The translations under genes were made by a program, and so were the position numbers. A DNA stretch of 64,000 bases, taken from the IMG/VR virus record IMGVR_UViG_3300037391_000010, positions 91,418-155,417 of that record. One strand, 5' to 3'. Positions within the stretch are counted from its first letter, which is position 1; each line of letters starts with the position of its first letter. The stretch comes from a virus. The notes below the pieces were generated by a model. The model searched no databases. It was not told the DNA's origin and was given only the letters and a program-made list of their open reading frames with translations. Positions 39,838 to 47,781 of this stretch are shown here, one piece after another.

Positions 39838-40025
39838 TTCACCCATCCTTTGGCTTTCCACGATTCGCGGGATTTGTTGTAGGCGTCGATAATGCGCTGA
39901 TCCATGGTGGGCTGAGTCTTGTCGCAGCGGCGGCAATGCTCCTGCCCGCTGTTGGTGGGGTCTTCGGGCGTATACCAGACATGCCCGAACACGAAACAAA
40001 TCGCCGATGGAACCCACTCCAGCAT
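39834..40025 (-). CDS. DUF1660-like zinc protein
   Basis: This 63-aa protein begins with a hydrophobic ICFVFGHVWYTP and has HCRRCDKTQP, the FGH.W...C.RC pattern of small prophage proteins (DUF1660-like). Two Cys and nearby His/Asp fit zinc binding. Sits directly downstream of the AAA+ gene. Confidence 0.55.
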   Translation of the reverse strand: MLEWVPSAICFVFGHVWYTPEDPTNSGQEHCRRCDKTQPTMDQRIIDAYNKSRESWKAKGWVK

Positions 40026-41189
40026 TTACGCCCCTGCGCCCCCAGATGGTTTCCGCGTGGGAATTGGGATGATGGGTCTCACGTTGATGGGCTCACGCTG
40101 TGGAGCCGCCGCTGACCCGTAACGTTCGAGCAGCATGGGCACCATGGCGTTCTCGGATTCTTTCACAAACACGGTGGTTTCGCCGTCCATGTCCACCTTG
40201 ATGAAATCGCCCAGCTTGACCTGACCAGTGGCAACAAGGTTCGCCATCGGGAAGACCAAATTGCGTTCAATGGCACGCTTCAAGTGACGCGCACCGTACT
40301 TCGGGTCCGTGCCTTCCTTGAGCAAGAATGCCTTGACCGCTGACGTGCAGTTGAATACGAACTGGTTCGCACCAGCCGCCATCAACACGCGCTGTTGCAC
40401 CATACCAAGTTCGATCTCAAGGATCAATTCCAAATGCTCGGGGCGTAGAGTCTTGAACACGACCGACTTGTCGATGCGGTTCATGAACTCGGGGGTGAAC
40501 TTCCGCTTTGCGGCGTCAACCGCACTACGGTCGATCTTTGCGTCCAGCGAATCATCAACGGTGACGTTCTCGCGAGCGTTGCCGAAGCCCATACCACCGT
40601 TCATCAGTTCGCTCATGTCGGCGGCACCGAGGTTCGATGTCATAATGATAATGCACTGGCTCAGGTCAACGCGGCGGTTGTCGCCGAGGGTCAGAGTTGC
40701 CTTGTCGAGGATGCCGAGCAGGAGTTGCCACAGTGAGTCAGAAGCTTTTTCGATCTCGTCGAACAGAAGGATCGACAGCTTCAATTTCTCCGAATACCAT
40801 TGGTTCAAGGCTTCTTGTGTGAGTAGAGGGTGAGTTTCGCGGTGACCGAGGTAGCCCGGAGGGGAACCGATCAGCTTGGCGATTTCGTGGGAATGTTGGA
40901 ATTCAGCGCAGTCAATCTTGATGCAGGCTCGGGCGTCCCCGAAGAGGGATTCAGCCATCGCTTCTACTACACGGGTCTTGCCGCTTCCCGTGGGGCCGAG
41001 GAAGAGCAGGTTACCAACTGGACGACCCGGAGCATTCAGACCAGCCAAGAACATCTGATAAATTTCAACAACCTTCTCGACGGCGGCGTCTTGTCCAACG
41101 ATACGCTTACGCAGGGCCTTCTCGAAATCACGCGCATCGTTTGAACGCTTGGTAGGGTCTAACTTGAGTCCAGTGCCAGTACCTTTCAT
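40026..41189 (-). CDS. ClpB-D2-like AAA+ ATPase
   Basis: This 387-aa protein starts at MKGTGTG (GGAGTAGGC site). A single AAA+ module has Walker A GPTGSGKT, pore-loop-like PPGYLGH, Walker B LLFDEIEKA, sensor 1 TSNLGA, an Arg finger region (FTPEFMNRID) and the ClpB-type C-terminal small domain (YGARHLKRAIER). The N and D1 domains of ClpA/ClpB are absent. Likely a phage unfoldase or remodeller acting with host or phage partners. Confidence 0.85.
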   Translation of the reverse strand: MKGTGTGLKLDPTKRSNDARDFEKALRKRIVGQDAAVEKVVEIYQMFLAGLNAPGRPVGNLLFLGPTGSGKTRVVEAMAESLFGDARACIKIDCAEFQHSHEIAKLIGSPPGYLGHRETHPLLTQEALNQWYSEKLKLSILLFDEIEKASDSLWQLLLGILDKATLTLGDNRRVDLSQCIIIMTSNLGAADMSELMNGGMGFGNARENVTVDDSLDAKIDRSAVDAAKRKFTPEFMNRIDKSVVFKTLRPEHLELILEIELGMVQQRVLMAAGANQFVFNCTSAVKAFLLKEGTDPKYGARHLKRAIERNLVFPMANLVATGQVKLGDFIKVDMDGETTVFVKESENAMVPMLLERYGSAAAPQREPINVRPIIPIPTRKPSGGAGA

Positions 41190-41304
41190 GCCTACTCCTG
41201 TTCCGTATCCGAGTCCCACAAGTACCACCTTTCTAAGGTTTGAGAAGTGACTTTCCCCGTTCTGATAGGTGCCGACTCCCTTAAAATCTCACCAATACCG
41301 TGAA

Positions 41305-41670
41305 TTACGCCTTCTGCTCCTCGGGCGTCTTGAACCGCATTGTTACGCCGTCGTCGGTCGTGAAAAGTTCCTTCGAGCACTTCGTACAGAACTGCATCGG
41401 TTTGGGCAGCGCCGTGTTGAGGCGATCCAATTCCATCTGGATCATCCGCTCGTGCCGCTGTGTCATCACATACGAGCATACCATGACCGTGCGGAATCGT
41501 GACCAGCCCTTTGCGCGGGCGAGGGCGAAGACGCGGCTGAGGATGGGGTCAGTCTGGGCGGCGTCAACCAGTGCCAGCCAGATCGAGGCGTCATTGTCCT
41601 CTTGGAGAACCTTGCTGAACTCGTCGTCGGTCAAGAGGGGTTTCGATGCGGGCCAAGTCATTCCACTCAT
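41305..41670 (-). CDS. Hypothetical protein with Cys pair
   Basis: This 121-aa helical protein has CTKC near residue 95. The start (ATG 41670) overlaps the stop of the alpha-CTD-like gene. The 115-nt gap to the AAA+ gene holds no gene I can support. Confidence 0.5.
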   Translation of the reverse strand: MSGMTWPASKPLLTDDEFSKVLQEDNDASIWLALVDAAQTDPILSRVFALARAKGWSRFRTVMVCSYVMTQRHERMIQMELDRLNTALPKPMQFCTKCSKELFTTDDGVTMRFKTPEEQKA

Positions 41671-42182
41671 TAGATGCCGTCCTTCGCCGCTTTGGTTTTG
41701 AATTCTTTGGCGTTGTCGTAGATGCAGAGGACACCAAAATGCTCGGTGTTGCTGACGATCATGGTGAAGTCCTTGCCGCGATAGGTCTCGGCGGCTGAGA
41801 ACTCAGACCACGGGCGATCCGTGCAGTCCTGTAGGGTGACCTCCCGACACACGTTGTGGAGGACTTTATCGAATTCCTCGTCATAGCCGAAGTATTCGTA
41901 GATTCGCTTCCGAAGCAGGTTGTAACCAGTGAGCAGCGGGAATCCGGCGGATGTCGGCATGGTGAGTTTTGAGTCTGACAGAGTGAGGCCGAAGCTGTCA
42001 AGCCAAAGCTTGATGTAGGCCAGCACTTTCGTGCCCGCCCACTTCGCCCGCAGGATTTGCTCGGGCGTCAGTTTGGTCACGTCTTCGAGGGTCTCGCAAC
42101 CCAGTCGCTTCAGAACGTTCTTCGCTCGTGTCGGTAGGTTCTGCGATTTCTCAACGCTGATCGCTGCTACGTAGGCATCCAT
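41670..42182 (-). CDS. RNA-polymerase-alpha-CTD-like protein
   Basis: This 170-aa protein has a helix-hairpin-helix domain at residues about 16-70 (RAKNVLKRLGCETLEDVTKL...ILRAKWAGTKVLAYIKLWL..FGL). The order and key residues are those of the alpha-subunit C-terminal domain (R..NVLKR.G...V..L......L.....G.K....I...L...GL). The remaining 100 residues are unfamiliar. The gene sits behind a copy of the conserved phage promoter and an AAGGAG site. It may contact DNA or host RNA polymerase to redirect transcription. Confidence 0.65.
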   Translation of the reverse strand: MDAYVAAISVEKSQNLPTRAKNVLKRLGCETLEDVTKLTPEQILRAKWAGTKVLAYIKLWLDSFGLTLSDSKLTMPTSAGFPLLTGYNLLRKRIYEYFGYDEEFDKVLHNVCREVTLQDCTDRPWSEFSAAETYRGKDFTMIVSNTEHFGVLCIYDNAKEFKTKAAKDGI

Positions 42183-42202
42183 AGTGTTCTCCTTGCACCT
42201 CT

Positions 42203-42265
42203 ATTCTACCAAGAAAACACGGATTTCGGTTAGGAATTGTGGCTTTGGAATCAAAGACTTACATA
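42203..42265 (-). promoter_or_regulatory. Phage promoter, conserved block copy 2 (TAGAAT form)
   Basis: On the - strand: AAGTCTTTGA, a purine-rich spacer, AATTCCTAACCGAA, a TTTTCTTGG tract and TAGAAT. Matches the other copies at the same spacing; the -10 is one base off consensus. It drives the alpha-CTD-like gene. Confidence 0.6.
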
Positions 42266-42296
42266 AAGCCAAAGGGAACACCTCACGGTGTCCCCT
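42260..42296 (-). terminator. Terminator-like hairpin ending the RNA at 42272-42635
   Basis: On the - strand AGGGGACACC, GTGA loop and GGTGTTCCCT form a 10-bp stem (one G-U pair), followed by TTGGCTTTATG. The T-run is imperfect. It lies immediately upstream of the next promoter. Confidence 0.6.
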
Positions 42297-42635
42297 AAGC
42301 GAAAAGATTAAAAGAACGGCGGTCCGACTCCTGACTACGGACAAGCCTTGGCAGTGCTACATTAGTTCCGCCACGAACCCCGCAGGTTATGATCCTATCA
42401 GGTGCCCCCTTTACGGAGCGTTCGGGGAGATTGGTTGCTCCCAACAGGATACAGCCTTCAGTCGATGGGTATCGATTTGTCCTGTCCTTACGACCCTCAC
42501 GGTTAGCCAACCGTGGGTGTTTCGGCGTTATGCAGCAACTTGCTGTACCACCAGACGCTACTCTCTTCGCTTTTCAGCGGCAGCGCCCGTGCTTTCCCTT
42601 AGGCAAAGGGCTAGTTCAGCCAAGCCGTTCACATT
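42272..42635 (-). ncRNA. Candidate structured non-coding RNA
   Basis: This stretch of about 360 bases lies between the ParB-like stop and the alpha-CTD-like promoter and holds no credible ORF. Its - strand form has many hairpins: GGCT/AGCC, CCCTT/AAGGG, CGCT-GAAA-AGCG (GNRA loop), CAGCAA/TTGCTG, CACGGTT/AACCGTG, ACAGGA/TCCTGT, GGGAG/CTCCC, GTCCG/CGGAC, ending in the terminator. I checked memory for RNase P, tmRNA, 6S, group I introns and tRNA and found no match. A cluster of this density is typical of a large phage ncRNA. Confidence 0.6.
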
Positions 42636-42650
42636 ACATAATACTGGAAG

Positions 42651-43058
42651 TCAAGATTGTTTGGCCGAGAATTTTGTGGCAAAAGGAGTGACTTTCACAA
42701 CGACGGCGGGAATGGTGTCGAAGCCCAGCCGTTCCCATGCAATGAGCCGATGGTGTCCATCCAGAATGGTAAGCTGTCCGTCCTTCAGTTGGAGCCAGAT
42801 GGCCTCTAATTCCTTGCTGCGCCAAATGGTCTTCACCAGATCGACGACTTCTTGCTCGAAAAGAGGTGTGTCCCACCGCCATTTGCCGCCATCGGTGGGA
42901 TTCCGCTCGATTGAGGTGAGGGGCACGTCCTGATTCTCTATCGCTAGGTTGGTCTGGTTGGAGAGGTAGAGAGCCCGAAGATTAAACCATGCGACGGAGC
43001 GACGGCGGGTGTGATCCGAGAATGGATCAACATAGTTGATTACGAAGGGATCGTACAT
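42651..43058 (-). CDS. ParB-like (sulfiredoxin-fold) protein
   Basis: This 135-aa protein starts at MYDPFVINYV and has LTILDGHHRLIAWERLGFDTIPAVVVKV near its C-terminus, the ParB/Srx core motif. Two similar domains lie in the giant protein. Such modules bind or hydrolyse nucleotides and often link to DNA metabolism in phages. It overlaps the HD gene by 19 nt. Confidence 0.7.
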   Translation of the reverse strand: MYDPFVINYVDPFSDHTRRRSVAWFNLRALYLSNQTNLAIENQDVPLTSIERNPTDGGKWRWDTPLFEQEVVDLVKTIWRSKELEAIWLQLKDGQLTILDGHHRLIAWERLGFDTIPAVVVKVTPFATKFSAKQS

Positions 43059-43699
43059 AGCCTGTCCAGTTCCCGCTGCATATTCTCCCGAGCCTGAAGG
43101 GTGTAGGCTCCCGCGAACTGGGGGCTGAAGTAAAGCTGCGGTCGAGCGAGGAAGGTCTTCAGGAATGCCATACGGCCAGCTTTCCACATCTCATCGCTGG
43201 CGAAGTTGTACTCCATGCGGATGAGGCGGGTATTTTCATCGTACTGCTCGGCTGACGACCCCAGTCCCGCGAGATCGATATCGGTGACGAGGTTGACGTG
43301 CTCGGTGTGGGTGGTGCTGAGGATCAGGGCAATGATTTTGTCGGCATCCTCTACGTCGAATCCCAGTACAGGGTTATCCTTCTCGAAAACCATCGCGCTG
43401 CGGGCTTCGTTGTCGTCACGGGTGGGGTCGTAAACCGCATCGTGGTAAGCCCACGCAAAGAAAGTAATGGGGCTCATTTTGTCGAAAAACTTGAAGTATT
43501 CGCTGAATCCGAACTGGATGTGTCCCAGTGTGTGGTAGTGGCGGTGGGGTTCCAGATAGCGGTTCATCAGCGCCTTCCAGACGTACCCGATCCTGATATC
43601 GGTGGGACAATTTCTTCCCGCACGTGGAGCCGTCCGAACAAAGTCCGAGAACTTCAGGATGGGGGACGGCTTGTAGTCTTCGTAGGGCGGATACTTCAT
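43040..43699 (-). CDS. HD-domain phosphohydrolase (COG4339-like)
   Basis: This 219-aa protein shows PHRHYHTLGHI (residues about 52-62), AWAYHDAVYDP (HD pair) and later STTHTEH and DIDLAGLG, the block order of the predicted COG4339 HD phosphohydrolases. Metal-dependent nucleotide or alarmone hydrolysis is possible; the latter would oppose the RelA-like gene at 19329, but that is speculation. Confidence 0.75.
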   Translation of the reverse strand: MKYPPYEDYKPSPILKFSDFVRTAPRAGRNCPTDIRIGYVWKALMNRYLEPHRHYHTLGHIQFGFSEYFKFFDKMSPITFFAWAYHDAVYDPTRDDNEARSAMVFEKDNPVLGFDVEDADKIIALILSTTHTEHVNLVTDIDLAGLGSSAEQYDENTRLIRMEYNFASDEMWKAGRMAFLKTFLARPQLYFSPQFAGAYTLQARENMQRELDRLCTIPS

Positions 43700-43704
43700 A
43701 CTAC

Positions 43705-44241
43705 TTAATACCGCTCAAACCACTTAATGTTCGCCCCAACCTCTTTGAGTTTCTCCGGGGTGACATTGGTCATTTCAAAGAGTTTCTTGCACGCATCGGC
43801 GAAAGCCCACACTTCGCGGGGATGGACTTGGATGTAACGGCTCTCCAAGCCAGCTTCCCGTAGGCGAAGCAGGTCGTCGCCGTAGAGCGGGTCTTCCAGC
43901 CAGTACCAGTCCTCAGGGCCTTCCAGCACGGCATCTACTTTCTCATTCTTGGCACTCGAAAGTCGCGTCATCCACGCACAGTATTCGGTGTCTCGCCAGA
44001 TGTCCTGCCCATACAGGCTGTCGATCAACTTTTTCAGCGGCTCAGGTCCCCAGCAGGTAAGCCAGCGGACGTTGTAAAGCTCCTTGAGCACGCGAAGCTG
44101 GGTCATGATGTTGGGACGAAGATCGAAGCCAGAGCCGTCCCAGATGCAGGCGATGATGGTGTCGTCGATGTCGATGTAAAGAGTCGGACGCTTCAGAAGA
44201 CCTGTCACGTCAATGCGCTTGGATGTTGGGGAACGTTTCAT
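43705..44241 (-). CDS. HAD-like hydrolase
   Basis: This 178-aa protein starts at MKRSPTS (ATGA overlap). Motif I is LYIDIDDTIIACIWDG (residues about 21-36); WLTCWGPE fits motif II, and a late DPLYGDD segment may supply the acidic pair. A phage-type HAD phosphatase, related in kind to the one at 15284. Confidence 0.7.
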   Translation of the reverse strand: MKRSPTSKRIDVTGLLKRPTLYIDIDDTIIACIWDGSGFDLRPNIMTQLRVLKELYNVRWLTCWGPEPLKKLIDSLYGQDIWRDTEYCAWMTRLSSAKNEKVDAVLEGPEDWYWLEDPLYGDDLLRLREAGLESRYIQVHPREVWAFADACKKLFEMTNVTPEKLKEVGANIKWFERY

Positions 44242-44495
44242 AGGTAGATGGAAATCTCCTGTAGTCGTTCTTGAATCCACTTTGGAAGCTGCTCGAATTC
44301 TATCTCCGTGCCGAGTTTTTCCACGTCGTACAAACGGTCTCCTGTGAGCCACAGACCCGGTTTGTCGCCAGCGAGAATTGCCTCATAAGTGGATGGGTAA
44401 TTGGGAAGACCGCTATACTCGCTAGGTCTGTTCATGAGCAGGATACAGTAACGGTCGAAGCACGTGCACCCCGAGTCGTAAATTTTCAGGTTCAC
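44238..44495 (-). CDS. Hypothetical 85-aa protein
   Basis: Starts at GTG 44495 (GTGA overlap, AAAGGT site); earlier in-frame starts fall inside the SET gene. It has GCTCFDRYC near the N-terminus and an acidic C-terminus with a predicted helix. Not recognised. Confidence 0.45.
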   Translation of the reverse strand: MNLKIYDSGCTCFDRYCILLMNRPSEYSGLPNYPSTYEAILAGDKPGLWLTGDRLYDVEKLGTEIEFEQLPKWIQERLQEISIYL

Positions 44496-44944
44496 TTGGA
44501 CGCTTGACCTTTCAGCAGATTGATCGTGCCTCGGCATTTCTTTGTACCGCAAAGGCAGATGACGGGATTTTTGTCGTACTCGAACTGGTAATCTACGGTC
44601 AGTTCTTCGCCCCTCTTGATTCGCCGAAGCGAGTAGAAGTAGACGCGGTGCCCGCGAATTTCCGCGTAAAGGTTCGGGTCGCACGAGTGGTTCACCCGCT
44701 CGGCTCCGCTACCCCTCACCGCTCCATCTAGCGACCAGTAATCGTCCAGACAGTATGTGTAGATGTACTTCCGACCGCTTGTCACTTCTTTGTGTTGGCG
44801 GCGGTTCAGCAATTGGCCCGTGTATTCGATGACGTATTCCCCAGCCGGGATGCTTTGCTCGGCGATGACGCCCCAGCGGTGGATGGGGGATCGAACAATC
44901 GCCAGATTGAACCACGTGTAATCGGAATTGATGCGGGGTATCAC
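44492..44944 (-). CDS. SET-domain lysine methyltransferase
   Basis: This 150-aa protein starts at GTG 44944, overlapping the upstream stop, with GGGAG eight bases before it; the longer frame from 45010 lacks this. SET motifs are complete: HRWGVIAEQSIPAGEYVIEY, GSGAERVNHSCDPNLYAE, GEELTVDYQFEY (catalytic Tyr), and a post-SET CLCGTKKCRG. Predicted to methylate lysines using S-adenosylmethionine. Targets unknown; SET genes are rare in phages. Confidence 0.85.
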   Translation of the reverse strand: MIPRINSDYTWFNLAIVRSPIHRWGVIAEQSIPAGEYVIEYTGQLLNRRQHKEVTSGRKYIYTYCLDDYWSLDGAVRGSGAERVNHSCDPNLYAEIRGHRVYFYSLRRIKRGEELTVDYQFEYDKNPVICLCGTKKCRGTINLLKGQASK

Positions 44945-45051
44945 TGCGGGTCTCCCGGCAGACGTTGCGCGATGACGCGGTGAACCAGCCAGATGACGAA
45001 GCCGCCCCATCCAAGACCCAACGCGATTTTACCGAGCAGTAGCCAATCCAT
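44941..45051 (-). CDS. 36-aa single-pass membrane protein
   Basis: This short ORF starts MDWLLLGKIALGLGWGGFVIW, inside the end of the HNH-ligase gene in another frame, and its stop overlaps the SET start. The membrane helix is convincing; the start has only a distant AAAGG. An earlier start at 45126 is possible. Confidence 0.45.
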   Translation of the reverse strand: MDWLLLGKIALGLGWGGFVIWLVHRVIAQRLPGDPQ

Positions 45052-46057
45052 TGTACTCAACTGCCTTTCGCATCCAGTGTTGATCTGTCTGCACATGCTT
45101 CGCACGGACGTATTTCCCAACAACATAGGGAAATTCCACCATACTAAACGCTCTTGCAGGCCGAACGACTAGCCCCTCCTGCGTCTCAGGGTTGAGTTGC
45201 TTGCACAACTCTTGGCACAACCCGTCTGAGTACGTCCCCCAATAGATCAGGGGCACTGTGGTGAGGCCGAGTAATGCTGACCACTCCATTGTCTCACTCC
45301 ACGACAGGCAAGTCAAACCGTTCCAGATGTTGAAGACCATGAAGTACGACGGGAGGTTCTCGTACCGAATGGAATGCACTGCCGTCAGGTTCTCGCCACA
45401 GACGCGGTAGTTCTCGGGAATTTCGTAGCCTACCTCGGCGTGGATCGCCTTGATGTGGGTGCGTGATTCGTGGGGCTCGAATTCCATGGAGCGGGCGTGG
45501 AGACTGTTGTGGTAGAACGTGGTGCCCTCGCCGTCCATTTTCTCGGTTATGACGACTTCCCGCCCATCCCATCCTTCAGTGCTTGGCAACTGACGGTCAT
45601 CATTTTTGAGCCCCGGTGACCACAGGAAATGGTATGTCCGAGGGTATTTGATTCGCTCGGTGAACAGGTGGAGGACGGGCTTGAGGATTTTCTGAACACC
45701 CTCTTCCTCAAAAAGTTCACCACGCATTCGACGACCGTCTGGAAGGATCGCGTTCCCCCACTTGTCGTACTCTTGGTCGGCAAAGAAGTGGGGCGGTAAA
45801 ACGACTGTTGTGATGCCAGCCCTTTCTCGCAAATGACTACATCTGATGAGCGTAGCTTCTGCCGCAAGATGACATTCCGAGCAGAGGCACGCCCCATTGT
45901 CCAAAAAATATCCGCCATCTGGAAATAACCTCCGTTCTATGATGTGGTGGGCGTCTACGCCGGGACGCCCGCAGTTGACACATTTCCCCTTGTCCCGATA
46001 GAACACACCATCGCGGAAGAGTTGTCGTGTTGAACCGCTCCAGCTAAGATCGCTCAT
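45029..46057 (-). CDS. HNH-RNA ligase fusion
   Basis: This 342-aa protein has an N-terminal HNH domain (CVNCGR..VDAHHIIERRLFPDGG...CSECH, residues about 25-65). The C-terminal domain is ligase-like: motif I EKMDG with K173, motif III FMVFNIW, motif IV EGLVVR, motif V KYVRAK. This is the nucleotidyltransferase layout of Rnl2-type RNA ligases. Joining an HNH nuclease to an RNA ligase is unusual; it may repair or retarget nicked RNA. The stop overlaps the membrane ORF. Confidence 0.75.
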   Translation of the reverse strand: MSDLSWSGSTRQLFRDGVFYRDKGKCVNCGRPGVDAHHIIERRLFPDGGYFLDNGACLCSECHLAAEATLIRCSHLRERAGITTVVLPPHFFADQEYDKWGNAILPDGRRMRGELFEEEGVQKILKPVLHLFTERIKYPRTYHFLWSPGLKNDDRQLPSTEGWDGREVVITEKMDGEGTTFYHNSLHARSMEFEPHESRTHIKAIHAEVGYEIPENYRVCGENLTAVHSIRYENLPSYFMVFNIWNGLTCLSWSETMEWSALLGLTTVPLIYWGTYSDGLCQELCKQLNPETQEGLVVRPARAFSMVEFPYVVGKYVRAKHVQTDQHWMRKAVEYNGLATAR

Positions 46058-46425
46058 TTCTTCAATGCCAGTTTCGAAAGCTTACAGACTTCGGGTTCGC
46101 GGGTGCCGTCAGGGTCGTCGCAATGAGTGCTCAGCCACTTGAAATAGTCAAGCGCCGTGGTGTGGAAGCCCTCGTTCCATTTGACGACGGCCCAATTGTA
46201 ACCGCTCACAGTCCAGCCGGAATCGTCGGTCAACGCATACCATTCCCACGCTGTGGCATCCGCGTTTTGCGGATGAGTGAGAATCTTGTTAAACCTGTCT
46301 ACCCACTGCTGGTGCTCTTTCTCGTGATGCTTCCGCACGTGCTGTGGCGGTGTAGTCAGCGGTGCGATGGTCTGAGCCTGTGCCAATGACGGGAGGATCA
46401 GTAAAGCCAACCATAGTTTCATCAC
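46054..46425 (-). CDS. Secreted or periplasmic protein
   Basis: This 123-aa protein has a signal peptide (MKLWLALLILPSLAQAQ; cleavage near residue 18). The mature part has HEKEHQQWVDRFNKIL, aromatic residues and two Cys (HCDDP, EVCKL). Not recognised; export suggests an envelope function. Confidence 0.6.
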   Translation of the reverse strand: MMKLWLALLILPSLAQAQTIAPLTTPPQHVRKHHEKEHQQWVDRFNKILTHPQNADATAWEWYALTDDSGWTVSGYNWAVVKWNEGFHTTALDYFKWLSTHCDDPDGTREPEVCKLSKLALKK

Positions 46426-46781
46426 GCCCTACCTTCCAAGATCATTTCACGTGCTGTCCGCAGGTCGGACTCCCGTTCAGCCATTTTCCACCACTTGAGG
46501 AATCCCTCCACCCCGCCGCCCCGTCTCCATGTCAGATGCTTCAAGGTCGGGAAGAACTTGTAATATTTGAACGGTTCCGTCTGGTGGATAATCCAATTAC
46601 ACGGCGGCTTTTTCGTGAAGTCATTAGGTGTCAGCTTGCGCCCCAACCTTTTCGCCAAGCACGGGAGGCAGACGTTCTCATTATACGTGAGCCCCGCCTT
46701 CTTCCACACGCTATCTTTCGCCATGTAGACGTAGTGCGGATACGGTGTCGGTATTTTGCAGTCCTGACAGCCCCAACCCAT
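46422..46781 (-). CDS. Zinc-ribbon phage protein
   Basis: This 119-aa protein has CQDC near the N-terminus and CLPCLAKRLGRKLTPNDF, a pattern common in phage and plasmid hypothetical proteins. A zinc-binding scaffold is likely; function unknown. Confidence 0.55.
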   Translation of the reverse strand: MGWGCQDCKIPTPYPHYVYMAKDSVWKKAGLTYNENVCLPCLAKRLGRKLTPNDFTKKPPCNWIIHQTEPFKYYKFFPTLKHLTWRRGGGVEGFLKWWKMAERESDLRTAREMILEGRA

Positions 46782-47333
46782 TTATCCCCCGTGTCCCACG
46801 GCAGCGTAAGAAGTCTTGACGGAGCCCAGCTTATGAACAGGCGGCTGCCAGCCGATGTCTACGTGCCAGACATACCCTTGCTGACGTTTGTGGGCGACCT
46901 CTTCACGTATGCCGACCGCCGCTGGGTGGGAAAGGCGGATAGCCGTGTAGAAATCTCCGTGATTTCTGCGGATATGCAAGCCGCGTTTCGCAATGAGCAG
47001 TGGGAACGGGGCGGTTTCGACGTACTGCCTCGCCGTCCAATCGATCAGGACGTTTTTCGTGCCCACGATGCTATGCCAGTCCGCCCGAACCTCACCCATC
47101 TCATTCAGGCCATTCCTGTAAATCTTCGGACAGAGCCCGATGCTCGGCCCGACCTCGAATTCAAACCTGTGGATACCGAAGCGGCTAATCAGGAGCGAGT
47201 CCACCTGATTGACGAACTTCATAAACTCGGCGGTAGCATCGCAGCACTGGTACAGGGCACCAGCTTGCGTGTTGTACTTGCTGAAGTCCAGCTTGAACCT
47301 CTCAATGAGCGACTTGAGTTCTTTCGAGAGCAT
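46782..47333 (-). CDS. Possible papain/transglutaminase-like protein
   Basis: This 183-aa protein has a Cys early (YQCCDATAEF, around residue 30), a His in DWHSIVG and Asp in VLIDWTARQY. The order C-H-D with a DWTARQ strand is typical of papain-like folds. This is a motif guess; the catalytic assignment is uncertain. It starts 31 nt inside the end of the upstream gene. Confidence 0.4.
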   Translation of the reverse strand: MLSKELKSLIERFKLDFSKYNTQAGALYQCCDATAEFMKFVNQVDSLLISRFGIHRFEFEVGPSIGLCPKIYRNGLNEMGEVRADWHSIVGTKNVLIDWTARQYVETAPFPLLIAKRGLHIRRNHGDFYTAIRLSHPAAVGIREEVAHKRQQGYVWHVDIGWQPPVHKLGSVKTSYAAVGHGG

Positions 47334-47781
47334 TCCCTTCCTCCGTTTTAGGCTCGTACAGGTACGCGGAGCCGATAAGTTGGTGCTTTGTTAAGGGCAG
47401 CTTGCAAAAATGCAAATCGGGTTGGTCTCCCCATGCGATAAGGGGTATTCTACGCTTCATGCAGATGGTAAGCAACTCGGGGTTTCGTCCGACGTAGTAT
47501 CGCGGCCCGTATGGAAGTTTCAGACCATCATAGCCGGGACGGTGGTCGATGGCGAATAGGTGCAGGGCAATCACAGCGTCGATCTTACGGTAACGCTGGA
47601 TGGCATCGAACGCATCCCCCTTCTTAGGCAGGGTAGCCATGTCGTAGTGATCCAAATCGCCTGCGATGATGCGTTGCCCCAGTGTCCGCCAGCCATTCTC
47701 AATCAGCCAGTCCGAGATACACTCCAGAGCACGTTCGTCGTACTCGGCGTTGTTCTTACCGATGCAGATGATGCGACTCAA
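47302..47781 (-). CDS. Hypothetical Rossmann-like protein
   Basis: This 159-aa protein starts at TTG 47781 (TTGA overlap, AAGGAGG site); an ATG further upstream would run through the neighbour. ICIGKNN, IIAGDLDH and IDAVIALHLFAIDH suggest alternating beta-alpha strands. Nucleotide binding is possible; not recognised. Confidence 0.5.
   Translation of the reverse strand: MSRIICIGKNNAEYDERALECISDWLIENGWRTLGQRIIAGDLDHYDMATLPKKGDAFDAIQRYRKIDAVIALHLFAIDHRPGYDGLKLPYGPRYYVGRNPELLTICMKRRIPLIAWGDQPDLHFCKLPLTKHQLIGSAYLYEPKTEEGNALERTQVAH

Noticed and set aside
42272-42635. RNase P, tmRNA, tRNA or group I intron at the RNA candidate
   Set aside because: None of the signature sequences of these RNAs is visible.
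42184-42933. 249-aa + strand ORF over the RNA region
   Set aside because: It covers the hairpin-rich RNA and part of the ParB-like gene on the other strand, has Cys/Ser-rich noise composition and no family resemblance.
46362-47351. 329-aa + strand ORF
   Set aside because: Overlaps three supported - strand genes; no motif.
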